Source of the DNA: Bacteroidales bacterium UBA6377
Lineage (GTDB): Bacteria; Bacteroidota; Bacteroidia; Bacteroidales; UBA932
DNA length: 28,944 bases
Direction of reading: 5' to 3'
NCBI GenBank assembly: GCA_002438805.1
Contig: DJQV01000016.1
Span: 1 to 28,944, forward strand
In this document: one piece after another, positions 6,207-15,700 of the stretch
How the letters are laid out: each line of letters opens with the position of its first letter
Position numbering within the stretch: position 1 is the first letter of the stretch
Position numbers and translations under genes: made by a program
Notes under the pieces: model-generated
What the model was told of the DNA's origin: nothing
Databases searched by the model: none
Seen by the model: the letters and a program-made list of their open reading frames with translations, nothing else

Positions 6207-8930
6207 CTAGCTCTGCGCGATGGCGGCCTGCGCCGCTGCGAGGCGTGCGATAGGCACACGGAACGGAGAGCAGCTCACGTAGTCGATGCCTATCTTGCTG
6301 AAGAACTTGATGGAGTCAGGATCCCCACCATGCTCACCGCAGACACCGCACTTGAGATCGGCACGTCTCGCACGTCCTGACTGCACACCATACTCGACGA
6401 GTTTGCCTACACCCTTGGTGTCGATGGTCTGGAACGGATCAGCATCGAGAATCTTGTGCCCGAGATAGTTGCCCATGAAGGTACCGACATCATCGCGTGA
6501 GAAGCCGAATGTCATCTGGGTAAGGTCGTTGGTTCCGAATGAGAAGAACTCAGCGGTACGGGCCATCCTCTCACCGGTCAGGGCCGCACGCGGAATCTCG
6601 ATCATGGTGCCGAAGTGGTAGTTGATGGTCTGTTCGCAATGAACCTCAACCTCAGCCTTGACACGGTCGCAGATAGCCTTCTGGAAACTGAGCTCACGGG
6701 CGGAAACGGTCACAGGGATCATAATCTCCGGCTGCGGGTGATAACCCTCCTTCTGAAGTTCAGCGACAGCAGTGAAAATAGCTCTGTACTGGGTCTCGGC
6801 GATGAGCGGATAGGTCACATGCAGACGCACACCGCGAAGTCCCATCATAGGGTTGACCTCGTGGAGGCTCTCTCCCCTCTTTATGACTTCGGAGACACTG
6901 ATGCCGAGCTCCTTGGCTATCTCCTTCTCCTTCTCCTCCGTCTTAGGCACGAACTCATGCAGAGGCGGATCCAGCAGGCGGAACACCACCGGTTTGCCGT
7001 CCATGACACGGAGAGTGCTCTTGACAGAAGCCTTGATGAACGGTTCGAGCTCTTCGAGTGCCTCCTTGCGCTCTGCGTCGGTGTTGCAGAGGATCATCTT
7101 GCGCAGCTTGGCAAGAGGTGTCTCGGAATTTTTGCCATAGAACATGTGTTCGATACGGAACAGTCCAATACCTTCTGCACCGAACATCATGGCCTTATGG
7201 GCATCCTCAGGAGTGTCGGCATTGGCACGTACCCCGAGACGGCGGTACTTGTCGACAATGTTCATGAACTTGAGGAACACAGGATTCTCGCTCGCATCCA
7301 TCGTATCAACCTTGGAAGCATACACGACTCCCTTGGAACCGTTGAGGGAGAACCAGTCACCTTCTTTGTATGTCTTGGAATCCTGGCCGAACTTGACAGT
7401 CTTCTTGTCAAGGTCGATGATCATGGACTCGCAGCCTACTATGCAGCACTTGCCCCAGCCGCGCGCCACGAGGGCGGCGTGAGAGGTCATTCCTCCACGG
7501 GCGGTAAGGATACCGGCAGATGCACGCATGCCCTGGATGTCCTCCGGAGAAGTCTCCTCGCGGACAAGAATCACCTTCTTGCCAGCCTCGGCTGCCTTCA
7601 TGGCCGCTTCGGAAGTGAACACGAGTGTGCCGACCGCTCCACCTGGAGAGGCGGGGAGTCCGCGGGCCACCATCTTGGCGGCCTTCTCTGATGCTGCGTT
7701 GAGAACAGGGTGGAGAATCTCGTCGAGCTGGGCTGGAGAGACTCTCATCACGGCGGTCTTCTCATCAATCATGCCCTCGGAGAGCATATCCATAGCCATC
7801 TGGAGGGCGGCAATGCCCGTGCGCTTGCCGATACGGCACTGGAGCATCCACAGTTTGCCTTCCTGGATGGTGAACTCGATGTCCTGCATGTCGTGGAAGT
7901 GCATCTCAAGTTTCTTGCGAATAGCGTCAAGTTCGGCGTAAACCTCAGGCATGGCCTTCTCGAGAGAAGGGAGATTTTTGTTGTGCTCGTTCTTGGTGGC
8001 TTCGTTGAGCGGGTTCGGGGTACGGATACCGGCCACCACATCCTCACCCTGGGCATTGATTAGCCATTCTCCATAGAACCTGTTGTCACCTGTGGCAGGG
8101 TTGCGGGAGAATGCGACTCCAGTGGCTGAAGTGTCTCCCATGTTGCCGAAGACCATGGACTGCACGTTCACAGCGGTGCCCCAGTCATCAGGGATCTTCT
8201 CGATCCGGCGGTAAGCGATGGCCCTCTTGCCGTTCCATGACTTGAACACGCCTCCGATGGAGCCCCAGAGCTGCGCCTTGGCACTGTCGGGGAACTCGAC
8301 TCCAAGCACCTCTTTGACTTTCACTTTGAATTTCTCGCAGAGTTCTTTGAGTTCATCGGCTGTGATCTCCGTATCGGAAGTGTAGCCTTTGGCTTCCTTG
8401 AGTTCGGCCATCATCCTGTCGAGCTGCTGGCGTATGCCCTGTCCGTCGGCAGGCTCGATTCCTTCGGCCTTCTCCATCACGACATCAGAATACATCATTA
8501 TGAGACGCCTGTAGGCGTCATAGACAAAGCGCGGATTGCCCGTCTTTGCAATCATACCCGGGATGGTCTCGGAGCACAGGCCGATATTGAGGATCGTGTC
8601 CATCATACCCGGCATGGAGCTCCTGGCACCCGAGCGGCAGCTCACGAGGAGCGGGTCTTTCGGGTCGCCGAATTTCTTTCCCATAAGTTTCTCGGTTGCA
8701 TTCAGGGCTGCCCTGACCTCCATCTTGAGGTCTTCGGTGTAGCCTCCGCCCAGTTCATAATACTCTGCGCAGCATTCGGTTGTGATGGTGAATCCTGCCG
8801 GAACCGGCATGCCGAGCTTGCTCATCTCGGCCAGGTTGGCTCCCTTTCCTCCAAGGAGCTCACGCATCGAGCCGTCACCCTCAGCGGTCTTGCCGCCGAA
8901 GCAATAGACTCTTTTCTTCGTTTCAAACAT
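6207..8930 (-). CDS. ppdK: Pyruvate, phosphate dikinase
   Basis: Interconverts pyruvate + ATP + phosphate with phosphoenolpyruvate + AMP + diphosphate in the cytoplasm. Many anaerobes use it glycolytically or for gluconeogenesis. It has 907 residues. The N-terminal nucleotide-binding domain contains GGKGANLAEMSKLGMPVPAG and CRSGARSSMPGMMDT. The swivelling phosphohistidine domain has GGMTSHAALVARGWGKC with catalytic His484. The C-terminal PEP/pyruvate barrel ends with CGVCGEHGGDP, whose second Cys (864) is the usual acid/base residue. About 30 residues more than the Clostridium symbiosum enzyme are spread before these motifs. It is a single gene with a -33/-7 promoter upstream and a bidirectional terminator downstream. 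Confidence 0.98.
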   Translation of the reverse strand: MFETKKRVYCFGGKTAEGDGSMRELLGGKGANLAEMSKLGMPVPAGFTITTECCAEYYELGGGYTEDLKMEVRAALNATEKLMGKKFGDPKDPLLVSCRSGARSSMPGMMDTILNIGLCSETIPGMIAKTGNPRFVYDAYRRLIMMYSDVVMEKAEGIEPADGQGIRQQLDRMMAELKEAKGYTSDTEITADELKELCEKFKVKVKEVLGVEFPDSAKAQLWGSIGGVFKSWNGKRAIAYRRIEKIPDDWGTAVNVQSMVFGNMGDTSATGVAFSRNPATGDNRFYGEWLINAQGEDVVAGIRTPNPLNEATKNEHNKNLPSLEKAMPEVYAELDAIRKKLEMHFHDMQDIEFTIQEGKLWMLQCRIGKRTGIAALQMAMDMLSEGMIDEKTAVMRVSPAQLDEILHPVLNAASEKAAKMVARGLPASPGGAVGTLVFTSEAAMKAAEAGKKVILVREETSPEDIQGMRASAGILTARGGMTSHAALVARGWGKCCIVGCESMIIDLDKKTVKFGQDSKTYKEGDWFSLNGSKGVVYASKVDTMDASENPVFLKFMNIVDKYRRLGVRANADTPEDAHKAMMFGAEGIGLFRIEHMFYGKNSETPLAKLRKMILCNTDAERKEALEELEPFIKASVKSTLRVMDGKPVVFRLLDPPLHEFVPKTEEKEKEIAKELGISVSEVIKRGESLHEVNPMMGLRGVRLHVTYPLIAETQYRAIFTAVAELQKEGYHPQPEIMIPVTVSARELSFQKAICDRVKAEVEVHCEQTINYHFGTMIEIPRAALTGERMARTAEFFSFGTNDLTQMTFGFSRDDVGTFMGNYLGHKILDADPFQTIDTKGVGKLVEYGVQSGRARRADLKCGVCGEHGGDPDSIKFFSKIGIDYVSCSPFRVPIARLAAAQAAIAQS

Positions 8931-8970
8931 ACTTTATAATTCCTAAAAAAACTGTTTTCAATTGACCATG

Positions 8971-9001
8971 CAAATTTATCACAAATTCCCGACTACAGCA
9001 A
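8971..9001 (-). promoter_or_regulatory. Promoter of ppdK (-33/-7)
   Basis: On the minus strand TTG (8999-9001) is followed after 20 bases by TAAATTTG (8971-8978). This fits the Bacteroidetes arrangement of a -33 TTG element and a -7 TAnnTTTG element. The predicted start is about 35 bases before the ppdK ATG. The -33 element overlaps the stop-proximal codons of the PhoH gene. Confidence 0.65.
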
Positions 9002-10333
9002 TTTTGCCGCGAGTTCCGACAGCTTGCTCCTTTCCCCCTTGCGCAGGAAGACGTGCTGGAATATACGCTGCCCCGCCATCTTCTCGCCGAGATGCGTCAG
9101 TCCGTTGGACCACTGGTCCAGATATGGCTGGTCGATCTGGAAGATGTCTCCGGTGAACACCATCTTCGTCCCCTCCCCGGCCCTGGTGATGATGGTCTTG
9201 ATCTCGTGCGGGGTGAGGTTCTGGGCTTCGTCAATGATGAAGTAGCACTTGCCCAGGCTGCGGCCCCTGATGTATGCGAGAGGCTCGATGATGAGTTTGT
9301 CCTGACTGAGCATGCTTTCGATGCGGAGAGCCTCTCTGGATGAGGGACGGAACTGGGCCTTGATGACGTTGAGATTGTCCATAAGGGGCTGGAGGAACGG
9401 GGTCATCTTGGCCTTCTGATCTCCAGGAAGGAACCCGAGTTCCTGGTTTCCGAGCACCACGGCCGGACGCGAAAGGATGATCTGCTCGTAGTCCCGCTCT
9501 TGCTCGAGCGCGGCCGCCAGGGCAAGCAGAGTCTTGCCGGTACCGGCCCCTCCCGTAAGGGAGACAAGCTCCACCTTCCGGTTGAGCAGGGCGTCCAGAG
9601 CCATCATCTGCTCGTCGTTGCGCGGACGTATGCCGTATGCCTGACGGCTCTTTATCAGCAGCACCCTGCCGCTCCCGGCATCATATCTGGCGCACACAGG
9701 TTCACCGGCACCGTTTTCCCAGGTAAACTTGTATAATTGGTTGGGGGCCGGTTCGCTTTTCTGCACCGCTTCGCGCGGAAGTGAGGTCTGCTGGCCGTAG
9801 CACAACTCCTGCATCAGCCCGGCTGGGAGGGTCCTGGTCTGGACTTCCTTGAGGGAGTTTTCCACCCGCTGCTCCTCGACCTTGTCGGTCAGATAGTCCT
9901 GGACCTCCATGCCTGCGGCCTTGGCCTTGAGACGGAGATTGACATCCTTGGTGACAAGGGCTACAAAGGTCCCGGGATGATGATCACGCACCCACATGGC
10001 TGTAGCCAATATCCTGTGGTCGGGAATATCGTCCACAAACATCTGAGAATACTCTTCGCTGAACGGGTGATTAGGCTCCACCTTGACAAGGCCGAGCCCC
10101 TTTCCGACAGGCAGACCCTCGCGCCCGAAACTCTTGCCTTCGGTGATACGGTCGATTTCACGCATGAAGCCGCGGGCGTTGTAGGCCAGGGCATCGTTGC
10201 CCTTCTTGAACTTGTCAAGTTCCTCGACCACAGCGACCGGGATGACGATGTTGTTGTCCTGGAAATGCTTCAGAGCACGATAGTCGTGCAGGATGACATT
10301 GGTATCCAGAACGAATATTTTCGGTTTGCCCAT
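8993..10333 (-). CDS. PIN-PhoH family ATPase (YlaK/PhoH2 type)
   Basis: Two-domain protein of 446 residues. An N-terminal PIN ribonuclease-like domain (about 1-150) starts FVLDTNVILHD with Asp10, Glu38 and further acidic residues around DDIPDH (101-106) and TKD (128-130). A C-terminal PhoH P-loop ATPase has Walker A GGAGTGKT (261-268) and Walker B CYFIIDEAQNL with Asp368-Glu369. PhoH2 proteins of this architecture act as RNA helicase/RNase in mycobacteria, so an RNA-processing role is likely by family. It lies 14 bases after the PurL-like gene and is probably co-transcribed with it. The PIN acidic residues appear intact. Confidence 0.93.
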   Translation of the reverse strand: MGKPKIFVLDTNVILHDYRALKHFQDNNIVIPVAVVEELDKFKKGNDALAYNARGFMREIDRITEGKSFGREGLPVGKGLGLVKVEPNHPFSEEYSQMFVDDIPDHRILATAMWVRDHHPGTFVALVTKDVNLRLKAKAAGMEVQDYLTDKVEEQRVENSLKEVQTRTLPAGLMQELCYGQQTSLPREAVQKSEPAPNQLYKFTWENGAGEPVCARYDAGSGRVLLIKSRQAYGIRPRNDEQMMALDALLNRKVELVSLTGGAGTGKTLLALAAALEQERDYEQIILSRPAVVLGNQELGFLPGDQKAKMTPFLQPLMDNLNVIKAQFRPSSREALRIESMLSQDKLIIEPLAYIRGRSLGKCYFIIDEAQNLTPHEIKTIITRAGEGTKMVFTGDIFQIDQPYLDQWSNGLTHLGEKMAGQRIFQHVFLRKGERSKLSELAAKLL

Positions 10334-10347
10334 AGTGTTATTATGTT

Positions 10348-11466
10348 TTAGTCTTCCCCCTCCGCGTTGCGCATCAGGGATTCCAATATAGTCTGTATTC
10401 CCGATTTTTCGGAGTGCTTCACCTCAACTCCGCGGGTCTTGGGGGAAGGGTGGCCCAACGGGAAATAAGCCACATCCTGAAGCAGCAGTTCGGCATCAAG
10501 ATAGTCGAAATCCGAATCCCGTATCTGCACCACCACGCCCGGCACCTCGGAGAAAAGCACCCTCACGGCATGTTTTTCCTGATAGGAGTGCATCACCGCC
10601 GAGATGTCAGCCTCAAGCCCGCAGCTGCCCTCCGCCATCTTGTCGAGAGTGGCCATCAGGCCCCCGTCCCCCACAGAAGCGCCGCTCAGAAGCAGGCCGT
10701 CCTCGACAAACTCACGCACAACCTCAAAACAGTCGATAAAACAGTCCGCATCGCTGATGTCAGCGGGAGCCCCTCCGATGCCTGCGGCCTGCGAAAGCAG
10801 AGACCCTCCAAGCCGGAAATCAGCAGTGTCAAAGGGTATATATATCACCCAGCTCTCCGGATCCGGAACAAAAGTCCGGCCGCATGCACGGGCCGTTGAG
10901 AGCCTGGGGTTCTCTGTGCGGAACGGCTCCTGTATGAAAAAATCTTCATCGGGAATCGGGCCGTCTACCCCCACACGGAATGACAGTTCGCATGTATGTC
11001 CTTGCCGCAGAGAGACTCCGGAAAAACTTATTCCCAAAGCATCGGCATAATCGGCGGCAGCCCGCACGGAAGCATAGAAAGAAGCCATCCGGCCCACGCG
11101 GTCGTCTGCCCACTTCCAGGACACGGCGGGCTGGAGGTCTCCAAGGCGGAAATGGCCTTTGCGCCAAAGAGCGTCATCAAGAGAAAGAGCCAACCTGAAA
11201 CGGGTATACGAGTCCATATACGCCTCCGGGATACTGCGGGCCGTCCGCTTCACAAGTCCGAGGCACTCCTGGATGTCCGCAGCGTCAAGGTCGAAGACGC
11301 CCACAGCAGGATCTATGGTCTCATCGATTATGCACGGGTGAACGTAGCCGGAATCCGGCGGCAGGACACTTGCACAGACAGGCCGGAGCAGCTGGGAAGG
11401 TGTACATTCCTGCTTCACTCCATCGATGACATATTGAGAATACAAAGCCTCAACCGATTTCGACAT
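10348..11466 (-). CDS. Degenerate PurL-like (AIR synthase-related) protein
   Basis: 372-residue cytoplasmic protein that resembles the second AIR-synthase half of phosphoribosylformylglycinamidine synthase (PurL). Residues 112-150 (PAVSWKWADDRVG through FYASVRAAADYADALGIS) line up with the E. coli segment beginning KLSANWM and running to CPALGLTIPVGKDS. Residues 216-317 line up with the AIRS C-terminal domain, including GDGGLMATLDKMAEGSCGLE and LFSEVPGVVVQI. Signatures of an active enzyme are lost: GKDSMSM reads SGVSLRQ (149-155), and HDRSDGG reads SVGDGG (264-269) without its His. The N-terminal and glutaminase portions are absent. It is more likely a structural or regulatory paralogue than an enzyme. 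It is first in an operon with phoH. The comparison is from memory. Confidence 0.7.
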   Translation of the reverse strand: MSKSVEALYSQYVIDGVKQECTPSQLLRPVCASVLPPDSGYVHPCIIDETIDPAVGVFDLDAADIQECLGLVKRTARSIPEAYMDSYTRFRLALSLDDALWRKGHFRLGDLQPAVSWKWADDRVGRMASFYASVRAAADYADALGISFSGVSLRQGHTCELSFRVGVDGPIPDEDFFIQEPFRTENPRLSTARACGRTFVPDPESWVIYIPFDTADFRLGGSLLSQAAGIGGAPADISDADCFIDCFEVVREFVEDGLLLSGASVGDGGLMATLDKMAEGSCGLEADISAVMHSYQEKHAVRVLFSEVPGVVVQIRDSDFDYLDAELLLQDVAYFPLGHPSPKTRGVEVKHSEKSGIQTILESLMRNAEGED

Positions 11467-11502
11467 TGCCAGTTCAGATTAGTATTAGTGCGTAAATTTA
11501 GT

Positions 11503-11510
11503 TAATTTTG
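11503..11510 (+). promoter_or_regulatory. -7 box of folC
   Basis: TAATTTTG is an exact TAnnTTTG match, 16 bases before the folC ATG, giving a leader of roughly a dozen bases. No clear -33 TTG is seen at the standard distance. In the same 60-base divergent gap, TAAATTTA (11493-11500) is a near match on the minus strand for the PurL-like gene. Confidence 0.55.
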
Positions 11511-11526
11511 GTAAAACAAGAAAATC

Positions 11527-12765
11527 ATGGAATACGATAAGACAAAATATGACAGGCTCATAATGGAGCTTTTCGAAAAACACCCTTCCGTACAGAAGGA
11601 CGGGTTCACCCCTGGAGCCTATAAGCCCGGCTTGACAGGTATGGAAAGATTCGACAGCGCACTTGGGCAGCCGTGGCGGAAGTACCCGTCCATACACGTG
11701 GCTGGCACCAACGGCAAAGGTTCCGTGAGCTCCATGCTCGCAGCCTCGCTCGCGGCATCAGGGCTCAAGGTCGGGCTGTACACCTCTCCGCACCTGATCG
11801 ATTTCAGGGAGAGGATGAAGATCATTCAGGACGGCAGCTGGTCGATGGTGAGCGGGCAATATGTATGGGACTTCCTCCAGAGCGCGCCGGTGGACGGCCT
11901 GTCATTTTTCGAAATCACGACCGGGATGGCCTTCAGCTGGTTCGCACATGAAGAAGTGGACATCGCCGTGATCGAGACCGGTCTTGGCGGCAGGCTGGAC
12001 AGCACAAACATAATCATCCCGGAACTCAGCATCATCACCAGCATAGGCCTTGACCATTGCGCGATGCTCGGAGACACCCGCGCCAAGATAGCCGCCGAGA
12101 AAGCGGGGATCTTCAAGAGCGGAGTCCCTGCGCTTGTCGCCTTACGCGACAGGGAGACCGCCCCGGTGTTCGAGGCGAAAGCCGCCGAGGTACACTGCCC
12201 GCTGTTCTTTGCGGACGACTTCCCCGAAGAGGATTTCGGACTTGACCTGCACGGCCCGTATCAGGAGCAGAACCTGCACACCGTACTCGCGGCCCTTGAG
12301 ATACTGGGGGTTGAGGCGGATAAGGCGGCCATCTCGCAGAGCGGAAAGATCACCGGTTTCCGCGGCCGCTGGGAGAAGCTCTGCGACGCCCCGGAGACAA
12401 TCTGCGACATCGGACACAACCCGGATGCGCTGCGCATCAACTTCAGCCGCCTCTCAGAGAGCGGACGGCCTCTTTTCATAGTATACGGGATAATGGCAGA
12501 CAAGGATCTCCGTGCAATCCGCCCGCTTATGCCGGGGCAGGCCAAATATTATCTCGTCGCCCCCGCAATCAGCCGTTCACTTCCGGTGGAGGAGCTGTAC
12601 CGAATGACGGAAGGGCTTGACAGGCAGACATTCAGCAGCGTGGCGGAAGGCGTCGCGGCTGCAATACGGGATGCCGGGAAAGTTCCAGGCAGCCTAGTCT
12701 ACGTGGGCGGGAGCAACTTTGTAGTCTCCGAATGCATCTCATATCTGGAAAAAGGAACAAAATGA
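11527..12765 (+). CDS. folC: Bifunctional folylpolyglutamate / dihydrofolate synthase
   Basis: Mur-ligase-family enzyme that adds glutamate to dihydropteroate or folates using ATP, retaining folates in the cell. It has 412 residues. The P-loop HVAGTNGKGSVSSMLA (58-72) and the following GLYTSPHLIDFRERMKI are diagnostic. Further on come VIETGLGGRLDSTN and SIGLDHCAMLGDT (Mg- and substrate-binding regions), and a C-terminal ligase domain with ICDIGHNPDALR. The start is preceded by a -7 box and the stop overlaps the next gene start (ATGA). This couples a folate enzyme to a cell-envelope macroglobulin, an odd pairing that is probably only transcriptional economy. Confidence 0.96.
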   Translation: MEYDKTKYDRLIMELFEKHPSVQKDGFTPGAYKPGLTGMERFDSALGQPWRKYPSIHVAGTNGKGSVSSMLAASLAASGLKVGLYTSPHLIDFRERMKIIQDGSWSMVSGQYVWDFLQSAPVDGLSFFEITTGMAFSWFAHEEVDIAVIETGLGGRLDSTNIIIPELSIITSIGLDHCAMLGDTRAKIAAEKAGIFKSGVPALVALRDRETAPVFEAKAAEVHCPLFFADDFPEEDFGLDLHGPYQEQNLHTVLAALEILGVEADKAAISQSGKITGFRGRWEKLCDAPETICDIGHNPDALRINFSRLSESGRPLFIVYGIMADKDLRAIRPLMPGQAKYYLVAPAISRSLPVEELYRMTEGLDRQTFSSVAEGVAAAIRDAGKVPGSLVYVGGSNFVVSECISYLEKGTK

Positions 12766-15700
12766 AACACATAATCTACACCCTCTTACTTGCTATGACA
12801 ACAATCATGACCACCGGAGCCAGGGACATGGACGATCACAAGCTGACTTCTCTCTGGAACGAATACCGCATCGCGGTGAATGCCGACAGACCCCAGAAGC
12901 AGGCGGAAATCCTCGTAAAGATCAAAACCCGGGCGGAGGCGGAACACCTCGTCTGGGACTACTACGATGCCTGCAAAAAAGACGTGCAAGTACGCGCGCA
13001 GAGCAACTGGAAATTGCGTGAAGAGCTCAAGGAGCAGATGGACCGGGATCTTGACAGGTTCGGAGAACCGGTAGCCATAATATATGACGGCCGCTACGAT
13101 CAGGCCGACAGCCTCATTTCTTACATCAGAGCAAACGAGGCCAAGCTCAAATCTTCCTCAAACCCGGAGTTCTGGTCACACGACCCTCTTATCCTCCAGT
13201 ACACTTATGGGGATGTGCTTGCGCAGCTTCTGTCCAGTGACTATGACTATGCGCTATGGCGCCTTTTCTCCCGGAACGTGGACAACTCGGCAGTCTCGGC
13301 GCTCATGCATGAGACTTATGGCGGCACATATCCGCTGGGAGCCCTTGCCCGCTATACGGAACTGGAATCGCGGGAGGAAGAAGATCAGATGCGGGCCCTG
13401 GCCTCAGAGCACGATGGCAATGCCGTGGGAATCATGGCGGAAAGCTGGCTGCTCTACAGGCGGTTCAGAAAGATGGAAGACGAGGGCACGGGCAAATCTG
13501 AAGATTTCTGCCGGCTGTATGACGACTGTCGGGAGACAAGCAGAAAAGCCACATCCCTGAAGGGTACGGACAAACTGCTCGCCAGCTGCTGCCTTTGGCC
13601 GGACACCATCATGAAGAACTTGACAGCCAAAGAAATAAGTTCGTCAATAGAGGATGGAGAAGCCATAATCACGCTCAGCAACCTGAGCAGCGCGACACTG
13701 AAGATCAGCAACGGCAAGAAGATAGTGTTCAAGACCCGTATAGACAATCCGGTACAGAGTTTCCATGTCTTCGACACGGTCCGGGTGGCGCTTCCGGGGA
13801 TGGATGACGGGGATTATGAAATCAGCTGCTACTCCGGGAAAACAAGTTACAACGGCGAGTTCACAAAATATACCCTGTCCATCGCAAGCCGCAACAATTC
13901 GGACGGGCTCGGGGTCTATGTGGCTGATTACATTAGCGGCAAGCCGCTGGAGCACTACACTCTCACCCTCCTGTGGAATGACAGTTCCATAGGTCTTGCC
14001 GAAATAAGCCAGAACGGATTCACCGCCATTCCAAAAGAACTCTCAGCCAAGATCGGCAACAAAAGGATAGGCTACAGCGTGCAGGCAAGTTACCGGGACA
14101 GCAATGGCCTCCTGCACAAAAGCAACAAACACCGGATAACGGCTGAGAGCATCTTCGACAGCGACTTCGATGACGAGGCCGAAATCACTGAAGAAGAGAC
14201 GCATTGCATAATCCTCACCGACCGCTCGGCATTCAGGCCCGATGAAACGGTGCAGTTCAAGACCATCCTGTACAACGGGGCACATGAATACAAAGCCGCC
14301 GATGCCGGGATACAGCTGACAGCAGTCCTCTACGACGCCGAAAACAAGGAAATCAGCCGCCGGAGCCTTGTGACCGGAGAATACGGCAGCGCCGCCGGGG
14401 AATTCATCCTTGAAAAGAGGCCCCGGGGCGGGCTATATTCAGTCTCCATACTCCAGGGCGAAAAACATCTGTGCAGCACATCCGTGCTGGTGGACGAATT
14501 CGTGACGCCGAGTTTCACCCTCAACTGGGACAAGGACGGCAGATTCTACCTGCCGGGAGACGGGGTCAGCATCAAAGGCAACATCAAAGCCTATTCGGGC
14601 CACAAACTCGGGGAAGTCAAGGCCGGCTATACCATAAGCCGCTACGGCTCCATCGTCGAAAAAGGCACGCTAGCCCCTGACCAGGACGGAAGATTCGAGA
14701 TAAAATTCAGAGCCGACGCCGAGGGATGGTCAAACTATGCCATTACCGTCAAGATCAGCGATGCCACGGGTGAAACACTTGAATTCACCCGCAGCCTCAA
14801 CGTAAGATCTTCCCTCAATGCCACTGCAACCATAAACGGCACATCCAAGGGAAGTTTCACAATCAAAGGCCAGAATTCTGACGGACGCATAATAAGTACG
14901 GACAAGCTCAGTTTCACCATCAAGTGTGGCGGCAAGGATGGAGAAATCACCCATCCGTCAATGGATTGCGGCTACACACTGACCCGGAACGGCAAGACCG
15001 TATCATCTGGGGCCGTACTGGCCGGGCAAGCAGTCGATGTGAAGTTGGACGAGCCCGGCCTCTATCTCCTCGACACACGCTGCAGCGCGATCTCAGACAA
15101 CGGGAAAAAAGTCGAGGATCTCGACCACACCGTAATCCTTTATGCCCCGGACTCCGACAATGCCCTCCATGATGAGCTCACCAGCTTCTTCAAGGAGCCG
15201 TCTACGGATTCTCTTGATCTGCAGATCGGTTCAACCTGCGGCCCGGTCTGGGCTATAGCGGAGCTGTATGGCAACGGCCGCACACTTCTCGACAGACAGG
15301 CAGTGAAATTTGAAGGCATCAAAGGAGAGGAAGGTTCACTGAAGACAATCCATTTTGCACGAAAGACAGAGTACCCTTCGGAGCTCAGCATCAAGGTGCT
15401 GTGGTTCAAGGACAAGACCAGCTACAGTTATAGCCGGGACATCAGGCAGGAAAAACGGGAGCACAGTTTCCCTCTGAGTTTCAGCCGTTTCCTTGACACC
15501 ACAGCCCCGGGCACAAAGTACACATTTGAAATCACCACCCTGCCGGGAGTGGAGTGCGCGGCCACCATCTTCGATGCCTCCACAGAGACGCTGCGCGCAA
15601 ACAGGTGGAATCCTGTAAGAGCTGCCGTCGGATATACGCGGGATGTCGTTTTCAGGATCACCCCGGGCAGCTATGGCGACAGTTTCGGGTATATGGTGCG

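Noticed and set aside
6615..7691. Long open frame (358 codons) antisense to ppdK
   Set aside because: It is a shadow of ppdK codon bias; His/Leu-rich with no domain and no promoter.
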